Positions 53,973 through 63,754 of a stretch of DNA of 64,000 nucleotides are shown here, piece by piece (the stretch's first letter is position 1; each line of letters begins with the position of its first letter). Both the position numbers and the translations under genes were made by a program. This DNA comes from JAXGRD01 sp040766105. GTDB taxonomy: Bacteria > Bacillota > Clostridia > Peptostreptococcales > Anaerovoracaceae. The DNA lies in the NCBI GenBank assembly GCA_040766105.1, contig JAXGRD010000001.1:496001-560000 (forward strand), given 5' to 3'. The notes below the pieces were generated by a model. That model saw only the letters and a list, made by a program, of their open reading frames with translations, did no database searches and was not told the origin of the DNA.

Positions 53973-54838
53973 GATTTGCCATTGTAGATGCCTTCGCCGA
54001 AGAGATTTTCGGCGGCAATCCTGCAGGGGTGGTGATACTCCCTGAGGGGAAGGGGTTCCCTTCTGATGAAATTATGATAAAGACAGCTGCAGAACTTCGT
54101 TATTCTGAAACGGTATTTATCAAGAAGTTGGACGGGAAGAGATTTCATCTGCGATACTTTACGCCGGCAGCGGAAGTGGAACTATGTGGTCATGCAACCA
54201 TCGCGGCCTTCCATTTTCTAAGGGAAGAGGGCTTGATTTTGCCGGGGAACACCTATATCAACGAAACCTTGGCGGGCGCGCTGAACGTTGCGGTGGATGA
54301 AAAATCTGTCCTGATGGACATGGGCGATCCACAAATCATAGGGGAAATCCCGGAAGAGAGAAGAGAAGAACTCTATGAAGTCATGGGTCTCGACAAGGTG
54401 TCCGATACGGATATGGTGCCAAAGATGGTCTCCACCGGATTGCCGGATATTTTTATGCCGGTACAAGATGAAGAGGAACTGGAGAAGATTGATCCCGACT
54501 TTAAGGTATTGACAGACCTGTCCAAGTCCTATGAAGTGGTAGGAGTCCATGCCTTCACTGTAAACAGTAAGGACGGGAAGATTCACGCACGAAACTTTGC
54601 ACCTCTCTACGACATTGATGAAGAGGCAGCCACAGGAACTGCCAACGGTGCGTTGACCTACTATCTACACGGGTACAGTCTAATCAAGGACAATGAAATT
54701 AACACCGTAATTCAAGGTGAAAAAATGAAGCGACCATCTGTAGTGGAAACGAAGTTGGTAAGTGAAGGTGACAAGAAAAAAATCATGGTTGGCGGTTCTG
54801 CGGCGACCCTTGCAGTAGGGGAAATCTCGTTGGATTAA
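53969..54838 (+). CDS. PhzF-family isomerase
   Basis: A 289-residue member of the PhzF/diaminopimelate-epimerase fold. Blocks: AEEIFGGNPAGVVIL, ELRYSETVFI with the catalytic Glu, FTPAAEVELCGHATIAAFHF and DEEAATGTANGALTYYL. Most members have unknown substrates; they isomerise or shift double bonds in small acids. Translationally coupled to the aminotransferase, which suggests consecutive steps on one molecule. Confidence 0.9.
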   Translation: MRFAIVDAFAEEIFGGNPAGVVILPEGKGFPSDEIMIKTAAELRYSETVFIKKLDGKRFHLRYFTPAAEVELCGHATIAAFHFLREEGLILPGNTYINETLAGALNVAVDEKSVLMDMGDPQIIGEIPEERREELYEVMGLDKVSDTDMVPKMVSTGLPDIFMPVQDEEELEKIDPDFKVLTDLSKSYEVVGVHAFTVNSKDGKIHARNFAPLYDIDEEAATGTANGALTYYLHGYSLIKDNEINTVIQGEKMKRPSVVETKLVSEGDKKKIMVGGSAATLAVGEISLD

Positions 54839-54899
54839 TCTCTTTCGCAAACAAATCATTTTTTACACCAAACAAATCGTTGCTGACGCACGAATAGAA

Positions 54900-54935
54900 A
54901 GAATACTATCACCATATGATGGTGTTCTTTTTTAT
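54900..54935 (+). terminator. Terminator behind the PhzF-type gene
   Basis: CACCAT (54910-54915), loop ATG and ATGGTG (54919-54924) followed by TTCTTTTTTTAT. Confidence 0.75.
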
Positions 54936-54952
54936 ACTGAGAGGAGAGATTG

Positions 54953-56464
54953 ATGACTCAACGAGATATTCAAGGTAGAGAAACGCTAGAGAGAGGCTTG
55001 AAAAGAAGACATCTCACCATGATTGCTATAGGTGGGACGATCGGAACCGGGCTTTTCTTAGCTATGGGTGGGACTGTACATGATGCCGGACCCGGAGGAG
55101 CATTGTTAGCGTATGCAATCATGGGAATCGTTGTGTTCTTTATGATGAATGCACTTGGTGAAATCGCAACGGAACTTCCCATACCGGGAGCGTTTACATC
55201 ATATGCAGATCGATTTATTGATCCTGCTTGGGGTTTTATGAATGGTTGGTCGTACTGGTTTGGTTGTTCTATGACAGTTGCAGCAGAATTGATTGCCGGC
55301 TCAATCATCGTGAAATATTGGTTTCCAGGGTCTAATTCCGCAATGTGGGCAGCGCTCTTTTTAGCAATATTATTAGCATTAAATCTATTTTCTGTTAAGG
55401 GGTTTGGTGAGGCTGAATATTGGTTTGCGGGAATCAAGGTTGTAGTTACAATCCTGTTTCTCATTGTCGGTGTATTAATGATAGTTGGTATCATGGGTTT
55501 TGGGGGCCACGAATCAGGCTTTTCCAATTGGACTTTAGATGGAGGAGAAGCAGGAAAAGCTCCCTTCCCCAATGGAGTAGGGGGAGTGATACTGGTTTTT
55601 CTTGTTGCAGCTTTTTCATTCTCAAATACAGAGGTGGTAGGACTTACTGCTGCGGAGTCGGAAAACCCTACACAGGATGTTCCAAAAGCAATACGCAGTG
55701 TTTTCTGGAGAATTCTGATTTTCTACATCGGGGCAATCATTGTCATTGCAACATTGATTCCTTTTACAGAACCTACTTTATTAGATGCAACGGAAGATAA
55801 TGTTGCGGCATCGCCATTTACTATGGTATTTAAGAATGCTGGACTTGCTGCGGCTGCATCGGTAATGAATGCTGTTATTTTGACTTCAGTTCTCTCATGT
55901 GGAAACTCTACAATGTATTGTGCATCTAGGACATTGCAGGTTATGGCAAGAAAGGGAACGGCCCCGAAATATTTTTCAAAAATTAGTGGAAAGGGTGTTC
56001 CTGTAAGAGCAGTCATTGCAACTGCCATCATTGCATCCACAGCATTTATTGCATCTCTTGTTGGCGATGGAATCGCATACACTGCTGCCTACTATTTGTG
56101 CGGTGTTGCAGGCCTGATTAACTGGTTAACCATTAGCCTTGCTCATTATCGATTCCGAAAGGGGTGGCTCAAACAGGGCAGAACCTTGGATCAGCTGAAG
56201 TTCAAATGCCCCCTCTTCCCATATGGTACACTTTTTGCGATTTTCATTTGTATATTGGTAATCATAACGTGCAACTATTGGTTGTTTGCGGACTTTAATT
56301 GGTTTGATTTCATCACTTCTTACGGGATGATTCCCTTGGGTTTCATTTTGTTCTTTGGTTATAAGAAGAAAATGAATACGAAATGGGTGAAATACGAAGA
56401 TATGGACTTCACATTACCGGAAGGAGCGGATCGAAAAAATATTTCTGCAGTTGAAATGGAATAA
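54953..56464 (+). CDS. Amino acid permease (APC superfamily, AAT type)
   Basis: A 503-residue permease with about 12 membrane segments. The start of the family signature reads LKRRHLTMIAIGGTIGTGLFLAMG, followed by GALLAYAIMGIVVFFMMNALGEIATELP and FSFSNTEVVGLTAAESENP, all typical of the AAT group (GABA, lysine, aromatic acid permeases). The start at 54953 follows GAGGAG. It is AT-richer than the genes to its left, as is the regulator that follows. It ends 7 bases from the convergent AraC gene. Confidence 0.9.
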   Translation: MTQRDIQGRETLERGLKRRHLTMIAIGGTIGTGLFLAMGGTVHDAGPGGALLAYAIMGIVVFFMMNALGEIATELPIPGAFTSYADRFIDPAWGFMNGWSYWFGCSMTVAAELIAGSIIVKYWFPGSNSAMWAALFLAILLALNLFSVKGFGEAEYWFAGIKVVVTILFLIVGVLMIVGIMGFGGHESGFSNWTLDGGEAGKAPFPNGVGGVILVFLVAAFSFSNTEVVGLTAAESENPTQDVPKAIRSVFWRILIFYIGAIIVIATLIPFTEPTLLDATEDNVAASPFTMVFKNAGLAAAASVMNAVILTSVLSCGNSTMYCASRTLQVMARKGTAPKYFSKISGKGVPVRAVIATAIIASTAFIASLVGDGIAYTAAYYLCGVAGLINWLTISLAHYRFRKGWLKQGRTLDQLKFKCPLFPYGTLFAIFICILVIITCNYWLFADFNWFDFITSYGMIPLGFILFFGYKKKMNTKWVKYEDMDFTLPEGADRKNISAVEME

Positions 56465-56471
56465 AGGACAA

Positions 56472-58322
56472 TTATTCCATGGGTTGAATCCGAATGAGTT
56501 GCATAGAGGCGCCGTTTAGCGAAACATTCAGGTTCAACCCCATTTTTATTGTTTCTTTTGATACTTCAACTCTAGGTGTGACATAGTGCTTTGCAAACTC
56601 TGCTTGTAGCGGATCAAGTGTTTCGGGGAAACCCATTCGTGCAAGATAGTGCATGATGTCAATAGTCGAATCCATAGAAAAACGGGTGATTAAGTATTCT
56701 CCACAAAGATCTTCCAGATTGATATTGATGTTCATGTTTCCATTATATTCTTGTATGGAATCGAATGTCTCGTAGGGTGATGCCTTTCCGGTGCAAGACT
56801 TCTGAATGTCATCATTGTAGTTGAATGCAACGATAATGTATTCATTACTTTTTTCAGAAGGCTGCACAACAAAGAAATTCCTTCCCAACAGGAGCAGATT
56901 ACCTGATAATAGGGTGAGTACATGGTAGGCATAATATGCCGGCTTTTGAATTCCACATGTTGTCAAAAGTGAAGGTTTACCTGAAAGAATTCCTTTCACT
57001 GGAGCGAAATCTCTTAAAGGAACCTCCATAGGAGTTTCTAAGGTTAAATTATAATGCCGTAATACACATAATAGTCCTGCAAACGAGTCGAATCCATAAG
57101 AAGAAAGATTATCTAAAGGATTCGCATCTCTAATCAAAACCTTTAAGCCGTTTTTTATTAACGTGGTTTTTATCTTTTCTAATAAGAATAAGTCATCACC
57201 TTCGAATCGTAACAGGACAATTTCTTCACACTGAAACAGGGAGAAATAGCGATATATTTTTTTATCCATCACCCTATAGTCTTCTAGAGTTGTAATCAAA
57301 CGGATCCTTGGACAGAGGGTTTTGATGATCGGTGTAGAACGATTAATTGATATCTCCTTGTCCTGTGTTTGAACTGTTGTGACATTGTCTTCTTGTGCCT
57401 GAAGGGGAAGAAGGAGCCGATTAATAGCGGAAATGGCGCGGTTTGATTTCAAGACCTCACTTGATTCTTGCCGAGTTTCACTTTTAACGGAGTTGGCATA
57501 TTTTTCTCTGTGTTCTTCGGGGGAGAGTGAGAACCACTGACCGAAGTGTTTTCTGTATAACGATGTGGTAGAGAACCCTATTTCTCGTGCAATAGCTGCT
57601 ACGGACATGGTAGTACCTAAGAGGTAGACTTCAGACCATTCAACCCTTGCGAAACAGAGAAGATCCCGAAAACTGATACCCATAAATTCTTTTATGATAT
57701 GGGAAAGATAATATTCGTTCAAATGTTCGATTTTTGCTATAGTTTGTAGAGTGATTTTTTCTGAATGATTTGCATATACATAATTAATGATTCTGCTCAT
57801 TCTTTCCATGGTTAAGTTATCTTGTCCGCTGATACTTACAACCACTTTTCCATCAAAGGCAAACAGGTTATAGTCATCATTGAGTTGCCGAATCAGCTGA
57901 ATCATCAGTTTTATGCAATTGTATTTATAGTCCATATTTTGTTGAAAATAATGGAGTAAGATCAACAAAAGTTTCCGACGTATTTCTTCACTTCTCCGGT
58001 TATGTCTATCGGCTGAATATGTTCTATAACAACTCTTTGAAAGATCCGGAAAATACTGAGTGAAGAAAAGGTTACTTACACGTATTAAAGCGATGGCATT
58101 ATCAGCACCGGTATTGTATAGACCATGGACCTCATGGGCATTGTTTGTAAATACATCACCTTCTCTGAGAATATAACTGCAGTATCCATTTTTTAGCTCT
58201 ATTTCTCCTTCTAACACAAATATGAATTCAATATCATGATGATAATGAAGAGGATCTTCGTTCATATTTACGATACGGATGCTAATAGGGAAGTCATCCG
58301 AATACTGACATGCTTCAAGCAT
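56472..58322 (-). CDS. Large AraC-family regulator, paralog of 43286-45148
   Basis: A 616-residue protein with the same plan and clear similarity to the regulator at 43286-45148. The cupin start (SDDFPISIRIVNMNEDPLHYHHDIEFIFVLEGE) and the double helix-turn-helix (KITLQTIAKIEHLNEYYLSHII; MSVAAIAREIGFSTTSLYRKHFGQWFSLSPEEHR) are recognisable in pieces. The C-terminal glycosidase-like part has KPAYYAYHVLTLLSG. AAAGGA lies ahead of the ATG. It is convergent with the permease gene, a natural regulatory target, though its own DNA site is not evident. Confidence 0.88.
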   Translation of the reverse strand: MLEACQYSDDFPISIRIVNMNEDPLHYHHDIEFIFVLEGEIELKNGYCSYILREGDVFTNNAHEVHGLYNTGADNAIALIRVSNLFFTQYFPDLSKSCYRTYSADRHNRRSEEIRRKLLLILLHYFQQNMDYKYNCIKLMIQLIRQLNDDYNLFAFDGKVVVSISGQDNLTMERMSRIINYVYANHSEKITLQTIAKIEHLNEYYLSHIIKEFMGISFRDLLCFARVEWSEVYLLGTTMSVAAIAREIGFSTTSLYRKHFGQWFSLSPEEHREKYANSVKSETRQESSEVLKSNRAISAINRLLLPLQAQEDNVTTVQTQDKEISINRSTPIIKTLCPRIRLITTLEDYRVMDKKIYRYFSLFQCEEIVLLRFEGDDLFLLEKIKTTLIKNGLKVLIRDANPLDNLSSYGFDSFAGLLCVLRHYNLTLETPMEVPLRDFAPVKGILSGKPSLLTTCGIQKPAYYAYHVLTLLSGNLLLLGRNFFVVQPSEKSNEYIIVAFNYNDDIQKSCTGKASPYETFDSIQEYNGNMNININLEDLCGEYLITRFSMDSTIDIMHYLARMGFPETLDPLQAEFAKHYVTPRVEVSKETIKMGLNLNVSLNGASMQLIRIQPME

Positions 58323-58406
58323 TTTTTTATTCCTTTAAACAAGTAGTACGGTACATTAATACTATTATACAAAAAAATGACATGGAAGTGTTGAAAAACA
58401 GGATAT

Positions 58407-58436
58407 TTGAATTCTCCCCTCTAAGTGTAGTATAAT
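58407..58436 (+). promoter_or_regulatory. Promoter of the xpaC-telA pair
   Basis: TTGAAT at 58407-58412 and perfect TATAAT at 58431-58436 with an 18-base spacer. The predicted start near 58443 supports the start codon at 58469 over the earlier ATG at 58451. Confidence 0.7.
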
Positions 58437-58468
58437 ATTCTAATCAAATTATGAGTGAAGAGGAGCAT

Positions 58469-59692
58469 ATGGCAAATCAAAATATAGGAGATCAAATCAA
58501 CAGAATCGTGACCGATGCCTTGGACAGCATGGACTTTCATAAGCTGAACAGGGACATTAACGCGACGGTAAAAAGCGCGCTGTCAGAGGCAAAGGAAAGC
58601 GTATATAAAGTCACCGGAATGGACGGGGAAGATCAGGCAAAAGCCGACGACATGGGTCCCCTCTACAACAGCATGGATGACACACCTTTTGCGCGGGCGC
58701 AAGCGGGGATAAAACCGGAGAGAGCCTCCACTAAAGAAGTGACCATTCCTGCGGCTCGAAAGCCTGTAGGTGCGGTCAGCGGCATCGTCATGACGGTCAG
58801 CGGCATTGTTGGATCCGTAATCTTTGGATTTAGTGCCCTTGGAAATTGGATTGTAGGCTCGGTGGTGGGGTTTTCCTTCACGGCACCGGTCATTACCTTG
58901 GGCGTGCTCACGTTGGCAAGTGCCGGCGTCATCGTCAAGGGTGTCAGTCTGCGGAAGCGGGTGAAACGGTTCAGAGAGTATCTTCGCATTATGGCGGGAT
59001 ACGAGTTCTATGATGTGGAAGACTTGGCTGCTCGCTCAAGGCGAGAGAAAAAGCTGATTAAAAAAGACTTGAAAAAGATGATTAAATTGGGAATGTTTCG
59101 AGAAGGTCATTTGGACGATACGGAACAATGGTTCATCGGCAACAATAATGTCTATGCCGAATATTTGGCTGCCAGAGACCGATACGAGTCCCGAAAAATT
59201 CAGGCAGAAGAAGAACGCCGCATGATGGAATCGGAAGGGGCCACAGAGCGCCAACTACGGACTACCTTGGAGAGAGGTCGAGGGTACTTGAAGGAAATCA
59301 GCCACACCAACGATATGATTGCCGGGGAAGAAATCACCGGAAAGGTGGAACGGCTGGAACTGATTATCGAGAAGATTTTTTCCAGAGTCCAGGAGAAGCC
59401 GGTTCTTCTCCCGGAAACCAGAAAATTTATAGAATACTATCTTCCCACTACGGCTAAGTTGGTGAAGGCATACAAGGATTTTGAAGACCAGCCGGTGCAG
59501 GGAGAAAACATCACCACTGCAAAAATCGAAATAGAAAAGACCCTGGATACCATCGGGGAAGCTTTTGAAAAATTATTGGAGAGCCTGTTTGATGACACGG
59601 CAATGGATATTTCTACGGATATTTCCGTCCTAAAGAGCATGTTGGCCAGAGACGGCTTGACGGCGGACGAATTCAAAAGAGGAGGAAAATAA
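58469..59692 (+). CDS. xpaC: XpaC-family protein (5-bromo-4-chloroindolyl phosphate hydrolysis)
   Basis: A 407-residue protein. The N-terminal charged part is followed by two membrane segments (IVMTVSGIVGSVIFGFSALG; FTAPVITLGVLTLASAGVI) and a soluble helical domain (EYLRIMAGYEFYDVEDLAARS, KLIKKDLKKMIKLGMFREGHL) typical of XpaC. The start at 58469 has GAGGAG five bases upstream. The family name comes from an indicator assay; its real role is unsettled. It is paired with telA three bases downstream, the usual order. Confidence 0.88.
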   Translation: MANQNIGDQINRIVTDALDSMDFHKLNRDINATVKSALSEAKESVYKVTGMDGEDQAKADDMGPLYNSMDDTPFARAQAGIKPERASTKEVTIPAARKPVGAVSGIVMTVSGIVGSVIFGFSALGNWIVGSVVGFSFTAPVITLGVLTLASAGVIVKGVSLRKRVKRFREYLRIMAGYEFYDVEDLAARSRREKKLIKKDLKKMIKLGMFREGHLDDTEQWFIGNNNVYAEYLAARDRYESRKIQAEEERRMMESEGATERQLRTTLERGRGYLKEISHTNDMIAGEEITGKVERLELIIEKIFSRVQEKPVLLPETRKFIEYYLPTTAKLVKAYKDFEDQPVQGENITTAKIEIEKTLDTIGEAFEKLLESLFDDTAMDISTDISVLKSMLARDGLTADEFKRGGK

Positions 59693-59695
59693 ATT

Positions 59696-60808
59696 ATGGA
59701 CGAGATGCAAAAAGCACCGGAGCTAACTTTAGATGGGATTGAACCTGTAAAGGACCTGACAGAGGTAAGCGAAATCACAACAGAGGTAGAGAAGTTTACC
59801 GAACAGGAAAAAAAGATTATCGATGATTTTGCGAAGAAGATTGATTTAAACGATACCAACATCGTATTGCAATACGGAAGTGGCGCACAGAAGAAGATGG
59901 CGGACTTTTCTCAGAATGCCTTGGATAGTGTGCGAACCAAGGATTTGGGAGAAGTGGGTGGCTTGCTCACCAGCCTCGTAGGGGAGCTGAAAGGCTTTGG
60001 AGAAGAAGAATCCAAAGGGTTTTTCGGTTTCTTCAAGAAGGGAGCCGACAAGCTAACCGAGGTAAAGGCTAAGTATGACCGTGCCGAAGTAAATGTAAAT
60101 AAGATTTCCGATGCCTTGGAAAGCCACCAAATTGTCCTCATGAAGGACGTGGCTACCTTGGACAAGCTCTACGAGTTGAACAAAACTTACTTTAAGGAAC
60201 TATCCATGTACATCGTAGCTGGTCGACAGAAGTTGCAGGAAGTCATCAATGTGGATCTTCCCGCACTTCAAAAGAAGGCACAGGAAAGCGGTCTGGCAGA
60301 GGACGCGCAGGCTGCCAACGACTTGGCTTCCATGTGTGCCCGTTTTGAGAAGAAACTCCACGACCTGGATTTGACACGGACTGTATCTATTCAAATGGCA
60401 CCACAAATCAGGCTGGTTCAGAACAACGATACACTAATGAGCGAAAAGATTCAGTCCACCTTGGTCAACACCATTCCTCTGTGGAAGAGTCAGATGATCA
60501 TCGCTTTGGGAGTTGCCCATTCAGAGGAGGCGGCAAAGGCCCAGAGAGCTGTGTCCGATACCACCAACGAACTGTTGCGAAAGAACGCAGACACTCTCAA
60601 GATGTCCACCATTGAGACAGCCAAAGAGTCGGAGCGTGGCATCGTAGACTTGGAAACACTCAAGTACACCAACGAATCTCTCATCACAACCTTGGACGAG
60701 GTACTGCGAATTCAGCAGGAAGGCCATCAAAAGCGCATGGAAGCAGAGGCCGAGCTGGTAAAAATTGAGGGAGATCTTAAGACGAAGCTATTGGAGTTGC
60801 ACAGGTAA
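59696..60808 (+). CDS. telA: TelA-family toxic anion resistance protein
   Basis: A 370-residue helical cytoplasmic protein of the TelA/KlaA family (KKIDLNDTNIVLQYGSGAQKKMADFSQNAL and AGRQKLQEVINVDLPAL pieces). Members are linked to tellurite and cell-envelope-stress resistance; mechanism unknown. AGGAGG precedes the ATG, which lies directly after xpaC. Confidence 0.92.
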   Translation: MDEMQKAPELTLDGIEPVKDLTEVSEITTEVEKFTEQEKKIIDDFAKKIDLNDTNIVLQYGSGAQKKMADFSQNALDSVRTKDLGEVGGLLTSLVGELKGFGEEESKGFFGFFKKGADKLTEVKAKYDRAEVNVNKISDALESHQIVLMKDVATLDKLYELNKTYFKELSMYIVAGRQKLQEVINVDLPALQKKAQESGLAEDAQAANDLASMCARFEKKLHDLDLTRTVSIQMAPQIRLVQNNDTLMSEKIQSTLVNTIPLWKSQMIIALGVAHSEEAAKAQRAVSDTTNELLRKNADTLKMSTIETAKESERGIVDLETLKYTNESLITTLDEVLRIQQEGHQKRMEAEAELVKIEGDLKTKLLELHR

Positions 60809-60813
60809 TCATA

Positions 60814-61560
60814 ATGAAACTAATCTCTTGGAACGTAAACGGCCTTCGTGCCGTAATGAAGAAAAACTTCTTTGATTTTTTGCGAGAAGAAGATCCTGAC
60901 ATTCTATGTCTGCAGGAGACGAAGATGCAGGAAGGGCAAGTTGAAGTCCTGACGGAAGGGTACCACCAATATTGGTGCAGTGCGGAGAAGAAGGGATATT
61001 CCGGTGTCTTAACCTTGACAAAGGAAGCGCCTATTTCCGTGACCTATGGCTTGGACATTCACCATCACGATCAGGAAGGTCGGATCATCACCGCAGAGTT
61101 TCCCGATTATTATCTGGTCAATGTCTATGTGCCCAATTCCAAAGAGGGATTGGCAAGATTGCCTTATCGCATGGAATGGGAAGATGATTTCAGAACCTAT
61201 GTCATGAGCTTGGATAAACCGGTCATCATCTGTGGCGACATGAATGTTGCCCATAAGGAAATCGACTTGAAGAACCCCAAGACCAATCGAAAAAATGCAG
61301 GCTTCAGCGATGAAGAGAGGGAGAAGATGACCGTCCTCCAAGAATCGGGCTTTATCGACACCTTCCGCTACTTCTATCCGGATGCGGAGGGGGCATACTC
61401 CTGGTGGAGCTATCGATTCAATGCCCGTGCCAACAATGCAGGATGGCGGATTGACTACTTCTTGGTATCCAAGGAGTTGGAGAATCGCCTTGTTGATGCA
61501 AAAATATTATCTGATGTATTGGGCAGTGATCACTGCCCGGTAGTACTGGAGCTGGCTTAA
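60814..61560 (+). CDS. exoA: Exodeoxyribonuclease III / AP endonuclease
   Basis: A 248-residue ExoIII-family DNA repair enzyme. The catalytic blocks are complete: MKLISWNVNGLRA, CLQETKMQEG (metal-binding Glu), NVYVPNSKEGLARL, VICGDMNVAHKEIDLKNPK, YSWWSYRFNAR and LGSDHCPVVLEL (Asp-His). It cuts DNA at abasic sites. It begins 5 bases after telA, so may share its transcript. Confidence 0.96.
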   Translation: MKLISWNVNGLRAVMKKNFFDFLREEDPDILCLQETKMQEGQVEVLTEGYHQYWCSAEKKGYSGVLTLTKEAPISVTYGLDIHHHDQEGRIITAEFPDYYLVNVYVPNSKEGLARLPYRMEWEDDFRTYVMSLDKPVIICGDMNVAHKEIDLKNPKTNRKNAGFSDEEREKMTVLQESGFIDTFRYFYPDAEGAYSWWSYRFNARANNAGWRIDYFLVSKELENRLVDAKILSDVLGSDHCPVVLELA

Positions 61561-61609
61561 TTGCCGGTCTAATCAATCAAAAAGTAGGAACAGAGGCTGA
61601 GCTAATATT

Positions 61610-62221
61610 CTACAGCGAATTGCCCAAGCCGATGTCGGCAATAACCACCTCCCCGTGATGGGCGAGGGGGTTTTTGTGGATGGGCTTTTGGTCGTGGAAG
61701 GTTATCGTCAGGTCAGCCGCTACGTGGAGACCGACGGATTGAGAGTCGTTGTCTCCCGACAGTCCGGAGGGAAGATCCAAAGATATGCGATGGGCGCTTG
61801 CACCATTGATTTGGTCAATGAGTTGCCGGATCTCTTCCTTTAGTTCCCCGTGAAATCCTGTTCCATAGAGGGCATCCACAATGATATCTGCCTTCCCCAC
61901 TTCCGGCTTGTCCACCAAGGGCAACTCCATCTCGCGACACAAATCGTAGTTTGCCATGGCTTCGGGAGAAACCGGCGTACCCTCCGGCAAGGCAAGCGTA
62001 ATCTTTCCACCAAAGCCGTAGAGAATTCTGGCGACAACATAGCCGTCTCCGCCGTTGTTTCCCTTTCCACAGAGGATGAGGATGTTTTTGCCGGAAACCG
62101 GGTAGCGAGACATCATCTCATTGGCAGCACCGGTTCCCGCATTTTCCATCATCTGATAGTAGGTAAGGCCGGCAGCATCTGCTGCCTTTTCCATTGCTTT
62201 CATTTCTGCACAAGTAACCAT
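61610..62221 (-). CDS. nnrE: NAD(P)H-hydrate epimerase
   Basis: A 203-residue YjeF N-terminal-domain protein that epimerises damaged NAD(P)H hydrates for repair. Blocks: MKAMEKAADAAGLTYYQMMENAG, LCGKGNNGGDGYVVARIL and DALYGTGFHGEL, then SLDLPSGLSGD. It lacks the C-terminal dehydratase domain often fused in bacteria, so the dehydratase must be encoded elsewhere. GGAGG before the ATG; 9 bases after the phosphomutase gene. Confidence 0.92.
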   Translation of the reverse strand: MVTCAEMKAMEKAADAAGLTYYQMMENAGTGAANEMMSRYPVSGKNILILCGKGNNGGDGYVVARILYGFGGKITLALPEGTPVSPEAMANYDLCREMELPLVDKPEVGKADIIVDALYGTGFHGELKEEIRQLIDQINGASAHRISLDLPSGLSGDNDSQSVGLHVAADLTITFHDQKPIHKNPLAHHGEVVIADIGLGNSL

Positions 62222-62230
62222 GGCATCCTC

Positions 62231-63754
62231 CTATAGCTTTGAAATGTCCAAATATGGATATTTTTCCAAGAAGGGACGAAGAATCTCTGCAATTTTCTTT
62301 GCACCTCCGACTGTATCGGAAGCGATGTTCAGGGGCATGATGGGATCGTGAAGAGATTTACGAAGAAGACACCAGCCGTCTTCGAAGTTGATTCGAACCC
62401 CTTCATAGTTGGGGCTTGCGAGAGCAGCCGGTGAGGGCAGGGTCTCGGCCCATTGTTTCATATCCTCCAAAACTTGGTCGCCATAGGTCGAAAAGTCAGG
62501 TGCCGTAATGGGGAGTCGCACTTCTCTTTCTTCGACAGGGCTTTTCAAGGCGGATAAAAGGCTGTCCAAGGTCTTTCCCTCACGAGCCAAGGCAGCAGTT
62601 TTTATGACAATAAGGGTTGCCAAGTAGGCACCGTCATCCAAGAAAAAGTTGTCTCGGTAGGCGGCGTGTCCCGAAGTTTCAATGGCTAGATAGGCGTCGG
62701 GGATTTCCTTTGCCTTGTTGATTACGTTTTTATATCCTCTCATGTAGCGAAGATGCTTCAGTTGCAAGTCTTCTTCCAAGAAGGCGGTAAGCTGATTGCT
62801 GGTGATGCTATCTGTGACCACCGTACTTCCGGGATAGCTTTCCGCAACTAAAACAGAAGCCAAGGCTACGATGCCGTCTCTGGCAATACCTCTGCCACAG
62901 TGATCGACAGCGGCAGATCGGTCTACGTCCGTGTCGAATATGAGACCCAAGTGGGCACCGCTGCTGAGCACCTTCATGGCGATGGAAGCCATTGCCTCGG
63001 GATCCTCCGGGTTGGGGGCATGGTGGGGGAAGCCGCCGTCCGGTTCCAAATACTGGCTGGCGCTGATGTCGGCTCCAAGTGGTTTCAACACTTCCTTTGC
63101 ATAGAAGCCGCCGGACCCGTTGCCCGCATCCACCACAACCTTGAGACCTTCCAATGGCTTGTCCGTTTCATCGCCTAAGCCTTGGATAATCAGGTTGCGA
63201 AGGTGGGCGGCATAGGTTTCCATGAGGGAAGATTCAATCGTTGGATAGGTTTGGATTCCCACTTGTCGAATTGCAGCATGTTCGTGGGTTGGGGTACCCA
63301 GCTCTTTGGCATCTTCCTCTGCATACTCAATAATTTGACCAATATCTGCCTTATCCAAGCCTCCCTCTTTGGAGAAATACTTAAAGCCGTTTCTGTTATA
63401 GGGAAGATGAGATGCTGTGAGCATCATCGCTCCGTCACAATCATACTGGGAAAATTGCGTGGACATGAACATGGCGGGAGTAGAAGCAATCCCACAATCC
63501 AAGACTTCAACCCCATAGGGGCCCAATGCATTTACCGCAGCTCGCATGAGGAGTTTTCCGCTGAGACGAGGGTCGCGACCGATGGCAATCCTTATGTTCT
63601 CAGGTTTCTTTCCCGTCTTTTTCGACAACCAAAGAAGGAAGCCTTTGGTAAGGGGCACGGTCTCCTTTTGGGTCAGGTTGGGATCTTCTCCCGGGATGCC
63701 TGTAAGAGAAATACCTCTGATATCGCTTCCGTTTTGCAGTTTCGATAAGTTCAT
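62231..63754 (-). CDS. Phosphomannomutase/phosphoglucomutase
   Basis: A 507-residue alpha-D-phosphohexomutase. The phosphoserine is S115 in MLTASHLPYNRNGFKYF; the metal loop is IFDTDVDRSAAVD; the sugar loop is AIETSGHAAYR; the C-terminal phosphate-binding end includes NYEGVRINFEDGWCLLRKSLHDP. It interconverts 1- and 6-phosphates of glucose or mannose. Its ATG overlaps the stop codon of the larE-type gene by 4 bases (ATGA). Confidence 0.92.
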   Translation of the reverse strand: MNLSKLQNGSDIRGISLTGIPGEDPNLTQKETVPLTKGFLLWLSKKTGKKPENIRIAIGRDPRLSGKLLMRAAVNALGPYGVEVLDCGIASTPAMFMSTQFSQYDCDGAMMLTASHLPYNRNGFKYFSKEGGLDKADIGQIIEYAEEDAKELGTPTHEHAAIRQVGIQTYPTIESSLMETYAAHLRNLIIQGLGDETDKPLEGLKVVVDAGNGSGGFYAKEVLKPLGADISASQYLEPDGGFPHHAPNPEDPEAMASIAMKVLSSGAHLGLIFDTDVDRSAAVDHCGRGIARDGIVALASVLVAESYPGSTVVTDSITSNQLTAFLEEDLQLKHLRYMRGYKNVINKAKEIPDAYLAIETSGHAAYRDNFFLDDGAYLATLIVIKTAALAREGKTLDSLLSALKSPVEEREVRLPITAPDFSTYGDQVLEDMKQWAETLPSPAALASPNYEGVRINFEDGWCLLRKSLHDPIMPLNIASDTVGGAKKIAEILRPFLEKYPYLDISKL

